Assembly (NCBI GenBank): GCA_023630215.1
Contig: JALPRQ010000002.1
Location: 248,001-312,000, forward strand
Origin: Rhodobacteraceae bacterium NBU2976
Lineage (GTDB): Bacteria > Pseudomonadota > Alphaproteobacteria > Rhodobacterales > Rhodobacteraceae
Reading direction: 5' to 3'
DNA: 64,000 nucleotides
A program made the translations under genes and the position numbers. Below, piece after piece: positions 50,256 through 59,946 of the stretch. The notes beneath the pieces are model-generated. The model saw nothing but the letters and a program-made list of their open reading frames with translations. It searched no databases and was not told the origin of the DNA. Positions within the stretch are counted from its first letter, which is position 1. Each line of letters begins with the position of its first letter.

Positions 50256-51685
50256 GCCACCCTCCGGCTTTCGCTGGCCGCCAATGGGAACACTTTCGCC
50301 GGGTTTAGCAACCATTTCGGGTCAAACACGTCCTTGATCGCCATCTGCGCGGTCAAATCAGTCGCGTTATATTGCGCCCCCATCAGGTCCCGCTTTTCGA
50401 TGCCAACCCCATGTTCCCCGGTAAGGCAACCGCCAACCTCGACACAGAGCTTCAGGATTTCCGCGCCCAGCGCCTCGCAAGTTTCCAGATCGCCTGGCTT
50501 GTTCGCATCATAGAGGATCAGTGGGTGCATGTTGCCGTCGCCCGCATGGAACACGTTACCAACATCCAGACCATATTCGGCGGACAGTTCATTGATCCGG
50601 CGCAGCACCATCGGCAGTTGGCTGACCGGGATCGTGCCGTCCAGACACATGTAATCATTGATCTGCCCCATCGCGCCAAAGGCGGATTTGCGGCCCAGCC
50701 AGATTTTTGCAGCGTCATCGGCCGATTTCGCCTCGCGAAATTCTACCGGATCGTGGCGCATGGCGATGGCGCGGATGCGAGAGAGTTGCTCGGCAATTTC
50801 ACCGTCTGACCCTTCAACCTCCACAATCAGCAGGGCTTCGACATCCGGATATCCGGCCTTGGTGAATGCCTCCGCCGCGCGGATGACGGGGCGGTCCATG
50901 AATTCGATCGCCACCGGGATGATCCCAGATTTGATGATGTCGGATACGCAGGCCCCCGCGACCTCGTTTGTGTTGAATCCGATCAAGACAGGCCGCGCCC
51001 CTTCGGGCTTGGGCAGGATGCGCAAGGTTGCCTCGGTCACGACACCCAACTGTCCTTCGGACCCGCAGATCAGGCCCAGCAGGTCATAGCCTGCCGCATC
51101 CAGATACGGGCCGCCGATCTCCAGCACCTCGCCATCCATCGTGACAAGTTTCACGCCCAGCAGGTTGTTCGTCGTCACGCCGTATTTCAGGCAATGCGCC
51201 CCGCCGGAATTCATGGCGATGTTGCCCGCAATCGCACAGGCCAGCTGTGACGAAGGATCCGGGGCATAGAAAAACCCGTTCGCCTCTACTGCACCCGTTA
51301 CCGACAGATTGGTGCGCCCCGATTGCACGCGGATAAAGCGGTTATCATAGTCGGTTTCCAGCACCGTGTTCAGCCGCGACACGCCCAAAATCACGCTATC
51401 CGATGTTGGCAGCGCGCCCCCCGCCAACGAGGTGCCCGAACCACGCGGCACCACCGGAACACCCTCTTCATGGCAAATTTTCAGAACGGCCGCGACCTCT
51501 TCGGTGCTGCTTGGCAGCACCGCAATCATCGGCGGACAGCGATAGGCCGATAAGGCATCGCATTCATAGGCTTTCGTCTCGGCAGGATCGTGAATGACAG
51601 CGTCCGCAGGCAGAACCGATTGCAAGCGCCGCACAATAGCGGATTTTCGCGACAGGATGTTCGCATTCGGCAAGGGCAGATCCAT
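50252..51685 (-). CDS. glcD: Glycolate oxidase catalytic subunit
   Basis: A 477-residue FAD-linked oxidase (PCMH-type FAD domain and C-terminal cap) oxidising glycolate to glyoxylate. Visible are VVPRGSGTSLAGGALP near 91-106, PDPSSQLACAIAGNIAMNSGGAHCLKYG (near 140-167, in part) and the C-terminal GEHGVGIEKRDLM. An inverted repeat 16 bases upstream is the likely operator. It is the first gene of glcDE-x-F. Confidence 0.95.
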   Translation of the reverse strand: MDLPLPNANILSRKSAIVRRLQSVLPADAVIHDPAETKAYECDALSAYRCPPMIAVLPSSTEEVAAVLKICHEEGVPVVPRGSGTSLAGGALPTSDSVILGVSRLNTVLETDYDNRFIRVQSGRTNLSVTGAVEANGFFYAPDPSSQLACAIAGNIAMNSGGAHCLKYGVTTNNLLGVKLVTMDGEVLEIGGPYLDAAGYDLLGLICGSEGQLGVVTEATLRILPKPEGARPVLIGFNTNEVAGACVSDIIKSGIIPVAIEFMDRPVIRAAEAFTKAGYPDVEALLIVEVEGSDGEIAEQLSRIRAIAMRHDPVEFREAKSADDAAKIWLGRKSAFGAMGQINDYMCLDGTIPVSQLPMVLRRINELSAEYGLDVGNVFHAGDGNMHPLILYDANKPGDLETCEALGAEILKLCVEVGGCLTGEHGVGIEKRDLMGAQYNATDLTAQMAIKDVFDPKWLLNPAKVFPLAASESRRVA

Positions 51686-51700
51686 GGCGCGCTCCGTATT

Positions 51701-51723
51701 ATTGGTAACTTAATATTACCAAT
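51701..51723. promoter_or_regulatory. Operator-like inverted repeat upstream of glcD
   Basis: ATTGGTAA-N7-TTACCAAT is a perfect 8-bp inverted repeat centred 27 bases before the glcD start and about 50 bases before the divergent DUF599 gene. FCD-type GntR regulators (GlcC, LldR, PdhR) use TTGGT/ACCAA half-sites, so this is a candidate site for a glycolate-responsive regulator not encoded here. Confidence 0.55.
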
Positions 51724-51764
51724 TTACGCATTTTAAAACCCGGAATATCACGATAAGAGAATTT

Positions 51765-52469
51765 ATGCAAAACGGGATCCTTCAGACGCTGGCATTATTT
51801 TCCCCGCTCGACTTTGTCGGAGTGGCGTTTTTGATTGGCGGCTGGATGGTGATGGGCTGGTATATCGAACGCGGGCAAGATCAAAAACCCTCGACACACA
51901 CATTGATGACGGCCTATCGCGAACGCTGGATGGAGGTGATGATCACAAGGTCACCCCGCATTTTTGACGCCAACATCCTCTCGACCTTGCGCCAAGGCAC
52001 AAGCTTTTTTATCTCGGCTGTGATGCTGGCGATTGGGGGGTGTGTTGCCCTGATCGGGCAAGCGGATCGCTTGCGCGGCTTTGCGACAGACCTGACAGGC
52101 GGCGTGGAAATTCCAATCATTGTGTGGGAGGTAAAGATCCTTTTGGTGATCATTCTTCTGTCCAGTGCCTTCCTGAAATTTGTCTGGTCACACCGATTGT
52201 TCGGGTATACCGCAATCGTTATGGCTGCCGTGCCCGAAACGGACCCGGACAGTGCGGCAACAAAATCCATGGCGCAAAAAGCGGCGAAGCTGAATATTTA
52301 TGCCGCCCGCAGCTTCAATCGGGGATTACGTGCCACCTATTTTTCGTTGGCAGCACTCGCCTGGTTGATCGGGGCGTATGCCCTGATCTGTGCAGCATTG
52401 TTGACATGCTATGTGCTTTATCAACGTGAATTCAATTCACAGTCTCGCGCGGCTTTGCTGGACGATTAA
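51765..52469 (+). CDS. DUF599 family membrane protein
   Basis: A 234-residue inner-membrane protein with four spans (about 15-35, 80-100, 118-140, 190-215). Family segments: FLIGGWMVMGWYIE, TLRQGTSFFISAVMLAIGG and AKLNIYAARSFNRGLRATYF. DUF599 has no known function. It is divergent from glcD, and its TAA overlaps the stop of the convergent membrane protein gene. Confidence 0.85.
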   Translation: MQNGILQTLALFSPLDFVGVAFLIGGWMVMGWYIERGQDQKPSTHTLMTAYRERWMEVMITRSPRIFDANILSTLRQGTSFFISAVMLAIGGCVALIGQADRLRGFATDLTGGVEIPIIVWEVKILLVIILLSSAFLKFVWSHRLFGYTAIVMAAVPETDPDSAATKSMAQKAAKLNIYAARSFNRGLRATYFSLAALAWLIGAYALICAALLTCYVLYQREFNSQSRAALLDD

Positions 52470-54559
52470 CGCCCCTCCAGCCGCCATGCCGCAAGCGACA
52501 GCAATGCGGCCAGAACCAGGAATATCCATCCCGGCGCTAATGAAGAAAGCCGAATGTCGTCAACCGTATAGGCGTCGCGCATCACCAGTCCCATCCAGTT
52601 GCTGCCCGCAGAAACCCGGTCCAGACGCACGCGTCGCACCGATGGCGTGCCGGTATCTTCCAGCAGATATTCTCCACCGCCTGTTTCCTGCACCTGTTCC
52701 GCCAGAATTGCGCTGATCCCGATTGGAGTTTCGAATTCCTTGGGCGAGGCCGGACCAACCGCGACCACTGTTTCCAGATCGCCATCGGTTATCCGATAGA
52801 CGCCATCCACATCCGCCGTGAATTCGGTGCGCCATCGCCCGGGTGAGACAAGGTCAAACGTGGCAATATCTGGGGCACCAGCAGGATCGGTGAATGTTAT
52901 CGTCGGATTGACGTCACCCAATGACCGGCGCTCGACGGTGACCGCATGACCGTCGGCATCGGCGACCAGCACCTCCTCCTCCAACTCCGGTTCCTGCATC
53001 AGCCAATGCGCCAGACGCCGCAGCAATTCCAGTTGCGGACCACCACCTTCGAACCCGCGCGACCACAGCCAGGCATGATCTGAACCCAAGACGGCGATCC
53101 GCCCTTCGCCAACACGATCCAGCACCAGCAACGGTTCATTATTGACACCGGTCATCACGGTAAATCCACCATTCGCCTGTAATTCGACATGCCGGAACCA
53201 GCGTCCCCAGGCGGGGGTGCCATCGCTGGCCAGCGGCAGTTCAAAATGCTCGTAAAGTTCGGACGTCACCGGATGACGAAGACCCAGCTCGGACACGGTG
53301 GGGGTGAAGCCTTCTTCGAAAATGCGGCCTGTGGGCATGGCGGGCAGCACCTCGCGGAAAGGTGTGCGGGCCAACGACTCGACCGAGGCAAATGCAGGCC
53401 CAGAGGCCACCAGAACCGCACCGCCGTCACGCACATAGCGGGCAATATTTTCAATATAGAGATCGGGCAAAACCCCACGCCGGCGATAGCGGTCAAAAAT
53501 GATCAGGTCAAACTCGTCAACCTTGTCCATGAACAGTTCTCGCGTCGGAAATGCGATCAGCGACAGCTCGTTTACCGGGACACCATCCTGTTTGTCAGGC
53601 GAGCGCAGAATGGTGAAATGCACCAAATCAACTGCGGCATCCGCCTTCAGCAGATTGCGCCATGTCCGCTCGCCCGGATAGGGCTCGCCCGAGACCAGCA
53701 ATACCCGCAACCGATCACGCACCCCGTTCACCTGCAAGATCGCCGCATTGTTGCGCGCGGTGATCTCGTCACGCGCTTCGGGGGTGCGGAATTGCAACAG
53801 GTTGATCCCGGCATGTTCCAGCGTCATTTCCAGATCGATATCTTCGCCCGGACGGGCATAGAAGCGTTGCGGCGTACCCCCATCCAGTGACGCTTCGATC
53901 ATGGCGATACCGTCGATATCGGCGGGGACCGCGCCCTCGTCATCGACGCGAATGGTAAAGGTAACCGACTCGCCAACGATACCGAATGCCGGGCCATTCA
54001 CGACCGATATCCGACGATCCCAATCACTGGCAGACCCGGTACGCAATACATGGACAGGGGCGGGAAAATTCAGCAATCCGTCTGTGTCATGCACTTGCCC
54101 GTCGGTCACCAAGATTGCCCCGGCAATCCGATCTGGTGAGACTTCGACCGAAGCTTGCGCCAATTCGCGCAGCAAGAACGTCCCGCGTTCCTCGGCATCT
54201 GATGGCGTGTCCCGAACGGTGACGGTCACGATCTCTATTGGATCGTTCGGGTCCTCGGTCAGTTCGGCGATCAGCTCGGGCAAAGCTTCATCCATTTGTG
54301 CCTGACGCGCGCCCAGTGATTGGCTTTCGGTTGTATCGACCAGCACGAAAACGATATCGGCAAGGGGCGTGCGATCCTCTTGTCGATAGGCGGGATTGGC
54401 CAGACCCGCCAGCAGGACAAGCGCGGCAAGGCTACGTAAAAACCAACCGCGCAGCCCTAGCCAAGCCGCTAGGATCAGCAACAGGACAAATCCACCTGCA
54501 AGCGCGGCGATCAGCGTCCAACTGACAAAAGGATCAAACGCAATCGTTGCAAAGTTCAT
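52466..54559 (-). CDS. Large membrane protein with VWA-like and glutamine amidotransferase-like domains
   Basis: A 697-residue protein: two N-terminal spans (about 12-33 and 40-57), a VWA-like segment (ADIVFVLVDTTESQS, AGAILVTDGQVHD), a beta-rich region, a class I amidotransferase-like part (DLIIFDRYRRRGVLPDLYIEN, AVLVASGPAF) and a final span near 675-692. It is the last gene of the MoxR operon and is coupled to the DUF4159 gene by ATGA. Relatives accompany MoxR/BatA systems thought to aid envelope or metal-centre assembly. Confidence 0.75.
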   Translation of the reverse strand: MNFATIAFDPFVSWTLIAALAGGFVLLLILAAWLGLRGWFLRSLAALVLLAGLANPAYRQEDRTPLADIVFVLVDTTESQSLGARQAQMDEALPELIAELTEDPNDPIEIVTVTVRDTPSDAEERGTFLLRELAQASVEVSPDRIAGAILVTDGQVHDTDGLLNFPAPVHVLRTGSASDWDRRISVVNGPAFGIVGESVTFTIRVDDEGAVPADIDGIAMIEASLDGGTPQRFYARPGEDIDLEMTLEHAGINLLQFRTPEARDEITARNNAAILQVNGVRDRLRVLLVSGEPYPGERTWRNLLKADAAVDLVHFTILRSPDKQDGVPVNELSLIAFPTRELFMDKVDEFDLIIFDRYRRRGVLPDLYIENIARYVRDGGAVLVASGPAFASVESLARTPFREVLPAMPTGRIFEEGFTPTVSELGLRHPVTSELYEHFELPLASDGTPAWGRWFRHVELQANGGFTVMTGVNNEPLLVLDRVGEGRIAVLGSDHAWLWSRGFEGGGPQLELLRRLAHWLMQEPELEEEVLVADADGHAVTVERRSLGDVNPTITFTDPAGAPDIATFDLVSPGRWRTEFTADVDGVYRITDGDLETVVAVGPASPKEFETPIGISAILAEQVQETGGGEYLLEDTGTPSVRRVRLDRVSAGSNWMGLVMRDAYTVDDIRLSSLAPGWIFLVLAALLSLAAWRLEGR

Positions 54560-57318
54560 TCGCCCAGCCTTTCCAAAAGCGCCGGCACATGCACCTGATC
54601 CGATTTGTAATTGCCCGTCATAATATACATCACCAGATTGACGCCAAAGCGAAAGGCCAGTTCGCGTTGGCGCGCGCCATTCATGCCGCGCCCGACCGTG
54701 AACATCGGGCGGCCGTCATTTTCGATCGCCCAGCCAGCGGCCCAGTCATTCGCCCCGATAATAACGGGCGACACGCCGTCATTTGCCGCCGCGAAGGTCA
54801 TCCCCTCGGTACTGGTTCCTGTCGAGATTTCCACCCAGACATCCGGGCCAACCCAACGTCCCGGAAATTCCTGTAACAGGTAAAAAGCGCGCGTCAGCAC
54901 ATGATCAGCTGGCACAGGTTCCAAAGGCGGAATGTTAAGTTCTGCTGCCAAGCGTTGAAGTGCGCGACCATTCGCTGTGCCCGATCCGAAACCCGCCCCC
55001 AGATTGGCGTCCCGCGTATCAAAAAAGATCGTTCCGCCCGTCGCCATAAAACGGTTCAGCTTTTCTATTGCTTCGGGCGTTAGCGGGCGTTGCGTTTCGA
55101 TGATCGGCCAATAAAGCAGCGGAAAGAACGCCAATTCATCTCGTTGGATATCGACCCCGATCGGCTCGACCGGTTCGATCGACGTCCGTTCCGACAGAAT
55201 GACACTTAGCCCGAGCAGCCCCGCATGACTGACACGGTCAATCGCCGGATCACCGGTCAGCACATAGGCCAGCACCGTATCATTGGCAGAGCGAATGGCA
55301 TCAATGTCATCCTGCGCCTGACCGGGATCCGCCGACAGGAACAGGCCCATGGCCAGCAGACCCGTGGTGGCGGCGTGGGCCGCCTTCATGTTTCGCAACC
55401 GTCCCGAGACAAACAACGTCGCCAGCACATCGACCAACAACAGAACCAGCGCGGCCAGCAAGAACCAGTGTTTCAACGCCTGTTCTTCCTGTTCGCCCGG
55501 GATAATGGGCACCAGTCCAGCGGGCCACGTGATGCTTTCCAGCACGCTATCCGATGACATGACATTCACCGCCGCCGTTAATTCGCCCGAGCTGTATAAC
55601 CCCGGCGGGGCATCCGGTCCGACCGGATCGTCGATCAAACGCTCGCCGTCAACCGGTTGCATCGGCTCGGGATCGCTTAGCCGACCATAGCCATTCAATT
55701 CTCGCTCCAGCAGCCAGCGCCGCCCGGCAAGTTCTGCCGCCAAGGGCTCGCCGCCAGAAACAACTGACAGCCGTTCCAGCATCTGCACGAACAAGCCGGA
55801 CAGGGGCAGGTTTGACCATTCAGCATTGGCCGTCACATGGAACAGGATCACCCGCCCTTCTCCCAGCGATTTGGCTGTCACCAGCGGTGTGCCATCGGTC
55901 AGCGATGCCAGCGTGCGCTCGGATAATTCAGGCGACGGTTGCGCGACGACTTGCGCGCTGACCGTAACATCATCGGGAATCGCCAGTCCAAAGAAGGGGC
56001 TGGACTCGGCAAACGGTTCCAGCTGCTTGGGGTCGCCCCACGTCATCGCACCACCAAGGTTACGCCCGCCAGCACGCAGACGCACCGGCAACAACGGCAC
56101 TTCGACCAATTGTCCGGCACCGCTGGCGGCCAAACGCGGTCCAGCAAACCGAACCAACAGACCGCCCTCCTCGATCCAGGCAATCAACTTCTCGCTGTCG
56201 CTCAGCGATAGCTCACCGGCATCCGCGAGGATCAGAACATCCGGTGCGGTCAATAACAATTCGGACAGTTCGCCCTCGACCAGTTCCACGTTCGGCTCTA
56301 ACGCCTTGCGCAGATAGAACATCGGGTCGACCAGTTGCGGCCCCTCTTGAATACTGGTTCCGATCAACGCGACCTTGCGACGTCGCAGCCCGTCATCCGC
56401 CAGCACGACCGCGGCCGCATGGCTTTGGTTTGATAAAACAGCCCGCGTGACACGGTTACGCAGTTCAAGCGGCAGTTCGAACCGGGCCTCGGTGAAATAG
56501 GCTGTTGCCGGGAATTGAACCGTTTCTTCGGCCAAGCGCAGTTCGGCCCCGTTCGGGGCGGTGCCGAATATGGTGATCGTCACATCGCGATCCTGATCCA
56601 AGGGCCGCGCAATTGCGTCGATCACAAACGCTCCCTCCTCGATCCGCATGGGACGCAAGGCCATCGGGTCGGCATTCGACGCAAACACTTGCACATTCCC
56701 GCGCTCCTGCAACAGGCTGGCCAGATCACTGTCATCATAGGCAATATTGTCCGTCAACCAGACGGAATCAAACGTCACATCCTGCGCCTCTAGCCACCGC
56801 GCATATCCCTCTCGATCAGGCTGCCATGCGGCTGCCTCAAGGGCGCGCGCACCGGTCACCAATTCCCGCGCATCGCGAAAGCTCAGGGTGGCCTGCTCCG
56901 GGATTGCATCACTCAGGTTGATCAGCGCCGTTGGTCGCCCAGCACGGGCGGCATCTTCCAACACCTGCTCCAATTCTTCCAACCGGGCGGTCCAATCCCC
57001 GGCATTTGCCCAACCACCATCAAAGAGGATCAGCAGCGGACCTTCTCTGTCCGGTGACTCCTCGGGGTTGATGACCGGTTCGGCAAAGGCGATAATCGCC
57101 GCCGCCATCGCCAGCAGCCGCAGCAATAACAGCCACCAGGGTGTGCGATCGGAAACCTTGTCCCGATCGAACAGTCCCAACAGCAATTGAACGCCAGGAA
57201 ATTTAATATGTACCGGTGAAGGCGGGGTCGCTCGCAACAGCCACCATAACAATGGCAAGGCCAGCAATCCCAGAAGGACCAGCGGAGCCAGAAACACAAT
57301 GCCGCCCAATGCCACCAT
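54556..57318 (-). CDS. DUF4159/BatA-type membrane protein
   Basis: A 920-residue protein. The N-terminus is a BatA-like double span (FLAPLVLLGLLALPLLWWLL; PWWLLLLRLLAMAAAIIAFA). A VWA-like domain follows (LLILFDGGWANAGDW, FDSVWLTDNI). Spans occur near 635-660, and the C-terminal DUF4159 domain follows after about 700 (ELAFFPLLYWPIIETQRPL, FMATGGTIFFDTRDAN). The start at 57318 overlaps the DUF58 stop (TGATG); the longer in-frame start inside DUF58 is rejected. Confidence 0.85.
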   Translation of the reverse strand: MVALGGIVFLAPLVLLGLLALPLLWWLLRATPPSPVHIKFPGVQLLLGLFDRDKVSDRTPWWLLLLRLLAMAAAIIAFAEPVINPEESPDREGPLLILFDGGWANAGDWTARLEELEQVLEDAARAGRPTALINLSDAIPEQATLSFRDARELVTGARALEAAAWQPDREGYARWLEAQDVTFDSVWLTDNIAYDDSDLASLLQERGNVQVFASNADPMALRPMRIEEGAFVIDAIARPLDQDRDVTITIFGTAPNGAELRLAEETVQFPATAYFTEARFELPLELRNRVTRAVLSNQSHAAAVVLADDGLRRRKVALIGTSIQEGPQLVDPMFYLRKALEPNVELVEGELSELLLTAPDVLILADAGELSLSDSEKLIAWIEEGGLLVRFAGPRLAASGAGQLVEVPLLPVRLRAGGRNLGGAMTWGDPKQLEPFAESSPFFGLAIPDDVTVSAQVVAQPSPELSERTLASLTDGTPLVTAKSLGEGRVILFHVTANAEWSNLPLSGLFVQMLERLSVVSGGEPLAAELAGRRWLLERELNGYGRLSDPEPMQPVDGERLIDDPVGPDAPPGLYSSGELTAAVNVMSSDSVLESITWPAGLVPIIPGEQEEQALKHWFLLAALVLLLVDVLATLFVSGRLRNMKAAHAATTGLLAMGLFLSADPGQAQDDIDAIRSANDTVLAYVLTGDPAIDRVSHAGLLGLSVILSERTSIEPVEPIGVDIQRDELAFFPLLYWPIIETQRPLTPEAIEKLNRFMATGGTIFFDTRDANLGAGFGSGTANGRALQRLAAELNIPPLEPVPADHVLTRAFYLLQEFPGRWVGPDVWVEISTGTSTEGMTFAAANDGVSPVIIGANDWAAGWAIENDGRPMFTVGRGMNGARQRELAFRFGVNLVMYIMTGNYKSDQVHVPALLERLGE

Positions 57319-58199
57319 CACACAACCCCGATTGCCATATACAGCCACAACAACAACTGCGTCGGTGATTGCGAGGTCTGATGTTGCACAAAGCGCCAGC
57401 CCGTATCACGTGCGAATTGTGTCAGCAGGTCTTTGCGTTTCTCCAGTCGTTCTTGATATTCCTCGCGAAGGGCCTTGGCGCGCAGGGTTTCGAATTCGAT
57501 CGCGCCACCCATGCTCTCAAAGATAACGCGGCCATCAAAAGGGAAACTGATTTCGGTCGGGTCAAGGATCTGGACGATGCTGCCAACGCCGGCACGTTCA
57601 GCCGCGGTGCGAAGCGGGGCCAAAACCTTATCTTCGGGTCCCAGAAAATCTGAAAAGAAAACGGTGCGCGCGGCATTCAGCTGATCGAATTTGGGGACCT
57701 CGCCATATTCCTCGTCGGGCGCAATCGAGGAAAGCGTCGCAGCAATCCTTTGCAAATGACGTTCCCCGGTGCGCGCTTCGCCAACGGCTGTCGCCGGAAA
57801 GGCAATCCGCTCTCCCGCTTTTGACAGCAGAACCGACAGGGCCAGCGACATGACAGCGGCGCGATGAAATTTTGTATCAAGCGACTTGTGGCTGCTGAAA
57901 TGCATTGATCGTGCCGGGTCGCACCAGATCGCCACGGTATGCGCCGCTTCCCATTCGCGTTCGCGGATGAAAACGGCATCGGTGCGCCCGGATCGGCGCC
58001 AATCGACCGTGGCCAGATCATCGCCAGGCATGGCTTGCCGATATTGCCAGAAGTTTTCCCCCATACCGGTCCGCCGCCGACCATGCACGCCCAGAATGAC
58101 GCTGCTTGCCAGCCGGTTCGCTTCCGCCAACAGAGGCGGAAGACCGCCGACTAGATGTTCGGCGTCCCGTCGTAGCGTTGCCCCCGTGGTTAAACTCAA
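57318..58199 (-). CDS. DUF58 family protein
   Basis: A 293-residue protein carrying the DUF58 signature: FWQYRQAMPGDDLATVDWRRSGRTD near 50-75 (shown in part), followed by a VWA-like fold (VAIWCDPARSMHF with a MIDAS-like D-x-S segment). The start is TTG, overlapping the moxR TGA as TTGA; no nearby ATG gives the family N-terminus. DUF58 proteins are partners of MoxR ATPases. Confidence 0.87.
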   Translation of the reverse strand: MSLTTGATLRRDAEHLVGGLPPLLAEANRLASSVILGVHGRRRTGMGENFWQYRQAMPGDDLATVDWRRSGRTDAVFIREREWEAAHTVAIWCDPARSMHFSSHKSLDTKFHRAAVMSLALSVLLSKAGERIAFPATAVGEARTGERHLQRIAATLSSIAPDEEYGEVPKFDQLNAARTVFFSDFLGPEDKVLAPLRTAAERAGVGSIVQILDPTEISFPFDGRVIFESMGGAIEFETLRAKALREEYQERLEKRKDLLTQFARDTGWRFVQHQTSQSPTQLLLWLYMAIGVV

Positions 58200-59194
58200 G
58201 CTGCGGCCTCCTGCCCAATGGCGTCTTTCAGGATCGTGTCGATCAGGCCATCAATGGTCATCCCATCGGCGCGCGCCGCAAAGCCCAGCGCCATGCGGTG
58301 CTTCAACACGGGATGCGCCAATGCCACAACATCCTCTATCGACGGGGCAAACCGTCCTTCCATCAGTGCCCGTGTTCGGGCGCACAAGGATAAGGCCTGC
58401 GCCGCACGCGGACCAGGTCCCCAACTGACCGCCCTGTTGACGATATCAAGACCGGACTCTCCCGGGCGGGCGGCGCGAACCAGATCGATAATCTGATCAA
58501 TAATCGCATCACCAATGGGCATTCGGCGCACGGCCATCTCTGCCTCCTTGATCCCCAGCGCATCAAAGACCTGCGTCACCTGCGCATCGTCAGCCCCAGT
58601 GGTCGCCAGCACAATGGCGCGTTCTGCGTCGCGATCCGGGTAATCCACATCAACCTGCAAAAGAAAACGGTCAAGCTGTGCTTCGGGCAGCGGATAGGTG
58701 CCTTCCTGTTCGATCGGGTTCTGCGTCGCCAGAACGTGGAACGGTTCGCCCAGATCGCGGCGTTCGCCAGCAACCGTAACATGATGTTCCTGCATCGCTT
58801 GCAACAGCGCCGACTGGGTGCGCGGCGACGCGCGGTTGATTTCGTCTGCCATCAACAGCTGACAGAAAATCGGCCCCTCGATAAACCGAAACGCTCGCGA
58901 GCCATCGTCAGAGGTTTCCAACACTTCTGCCCCCAGAATATCGGCGGGCATCAGGTCCGGCGTGAACTGAATGCGGTTCGAATAGAGACCCAACACGGTG
59001 CCCATCGATTCCACCAACCGGGTCTTGGCCAACCCGGGCGCTCCCACCAACAGGGCGTGACCACCTGACAGGATCGCGTTCATGGTCAAATCAATGACAT
59101 TCTGCTGTCCGATGATCCGTCGCGAGACCATCTCGCGCGCCTCGTTAAGACGTGCGCCAATGGCTTCAAACTGCGCCACATCAAAATTCGCCAT
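58196..59194 (-). CDS. MoxR-family AAA+ ATPase
   Basis: A 332-residue AAA+ chaperone-like ATPase. Walker A is GAPGLAKT (51-58), Walker B is LLMADEIN (113-120), sensor 1 is ATQNPIEQEGTYPLPEAQLDRF (in part), and the arginine finger region is SPRTQSALLQAM. It is the first gene of a four-gene operon with DUF58, DUF4159 and a large membrane protein. Such modules are thought to fold or load cofactors into membrane-associated complexes; the client here is unknown. Confidence 0.93.
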   Translation of the reverse strand: MANFDVAQFEAIGARLNEAREMVSRRIIGQQNVIDLTMNAILSGGHALLVGAPGLAKTRLVESMGTVLGLYSNRIQFTPDLMPADILGAEVLETSDDGSRAFRFIEGPIFCQLLMADEINRASPRTQSALLQAMQEHHVTVAGERRDLGEPFHVLATQNPIEQEGTYPLPEAQLDRFLLQVDVDYPDRDAERAIVLATTGADDAQVTQVFDALGIKEAEMAVRRMPIGDAIIDQIIDLVRAARPGESGLDIVNRAVSWGPGPRAAQALSLCARTRALMEGRFAPSIEDVVALAHPVLKHRMALGFAARADGMTIDGLIDTILKDAIGQEAAA

Positions 59195-59215
59195 ATCAAT
59201 ACCCTTTCACAGAAA

Positions 59216-59244
59216 TTGCATCATGCACCCGGCATTCCTATGTT
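59216..59244 (+). promoter_or_regulatory. Putative promoter of the DUF1285 gene
   Basis: TTGCAT (59216-59221), 17 bases, TATGTT (59239-59244), 22-28 bases before the start codons of the DUF1285 gene. Confidence 0.5.
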
Positions 59245-59266
59245 ATGCTAAAAGACAACAGAACAG

Positions 59267-59902
59267 ATGCCAATGTCTGATACCAGTCAGAATTCCGTTA
59301 CCCCGGATGTTACGCAACTTGTCGCGTCGGTAAAATCCTTCAAATCGAAGGGTCCGGCGCCCGTACATCTATGGAATCCCCCATTTTGTGGTGATCTGGA
59401 CATGCGGATCGGCCGGGATGGCACCTGGTATTATCTGGGATCACCCATTGGCCGCAAACCACTGGTTAAACTGTTCGCATCGATTCTGCGTAAGGATGGC
59501 GAGAAATACTTCCTCGTGACTCCGGTCGAGAAGGTGGGAATCACGGTCGAGGATGCCCCCTTTGTCGCCGTCGATTTTCAGACGAGCGGATCAGATCGCA
59601 ACCAATCCATCACCTTTACCACCAATGTCGAGGACAGCTGCACCGCCGGACCGGAGCATCCGATCCGACTCGTGCGTGATCCCGAAACCGGCGAGCCCTC
59701 GCCCTATATCCGTGTGCGTAGCAATCTGGAGGCGCTGATCGACCGCAAAAGCTTTTATCGTCTGGTAGAGCTGGGCGTTCCCGCAGACCATAACGGCGAA
59801 GGCTGGTTCGGTGTCTGGTCCAATCAGGTTTTTTTCCCGTTTATCCGTCTTGTCGACCTCGAAGGGTATTTGCCGACAAATTTTGGCGTGGACTGTCGCT
59901 GA
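59267..59902 (+). CDS. DUF1285 family protein
   Basis: A 211-residue soluble protein with the DUF1285 segments HLWNPPFCGDLDMRIGRDGTWYYLGSPIGR (near 35-64, in part), FLVTPVEKVGITVEDAPFVA and PYIRVRSNLEALIDRKSFYRL. Function unknown. Two starts, 59267 and 59273, are possible and neither has a strong ribosome site. It is divergent from moxR. Confidence 0.83.
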   Translation: MPMSDTSQNSVTPDVTQLVASVKSFKSKGPAPVHLWNPPFCGDLDMRIGRDGTWYYLGSPIGRKPLVKLFASILRKDGEKYFLVTPVEKVGITVEDAPFVAVDFQTSGSDRNQSITFTTNVEDSCTAGPEHPIRLVRDPETGEPSPYIRVRSNLEALIDRKSFYRLVELGVPADHNGEGWFGVWSNQVFFPFIRLVDLEGYLPTNFGVDCR

Positions 59903-59946
59903 CATCTGGGTAGGGTGTCGACAATATAAATTAAACGGATCGATCC

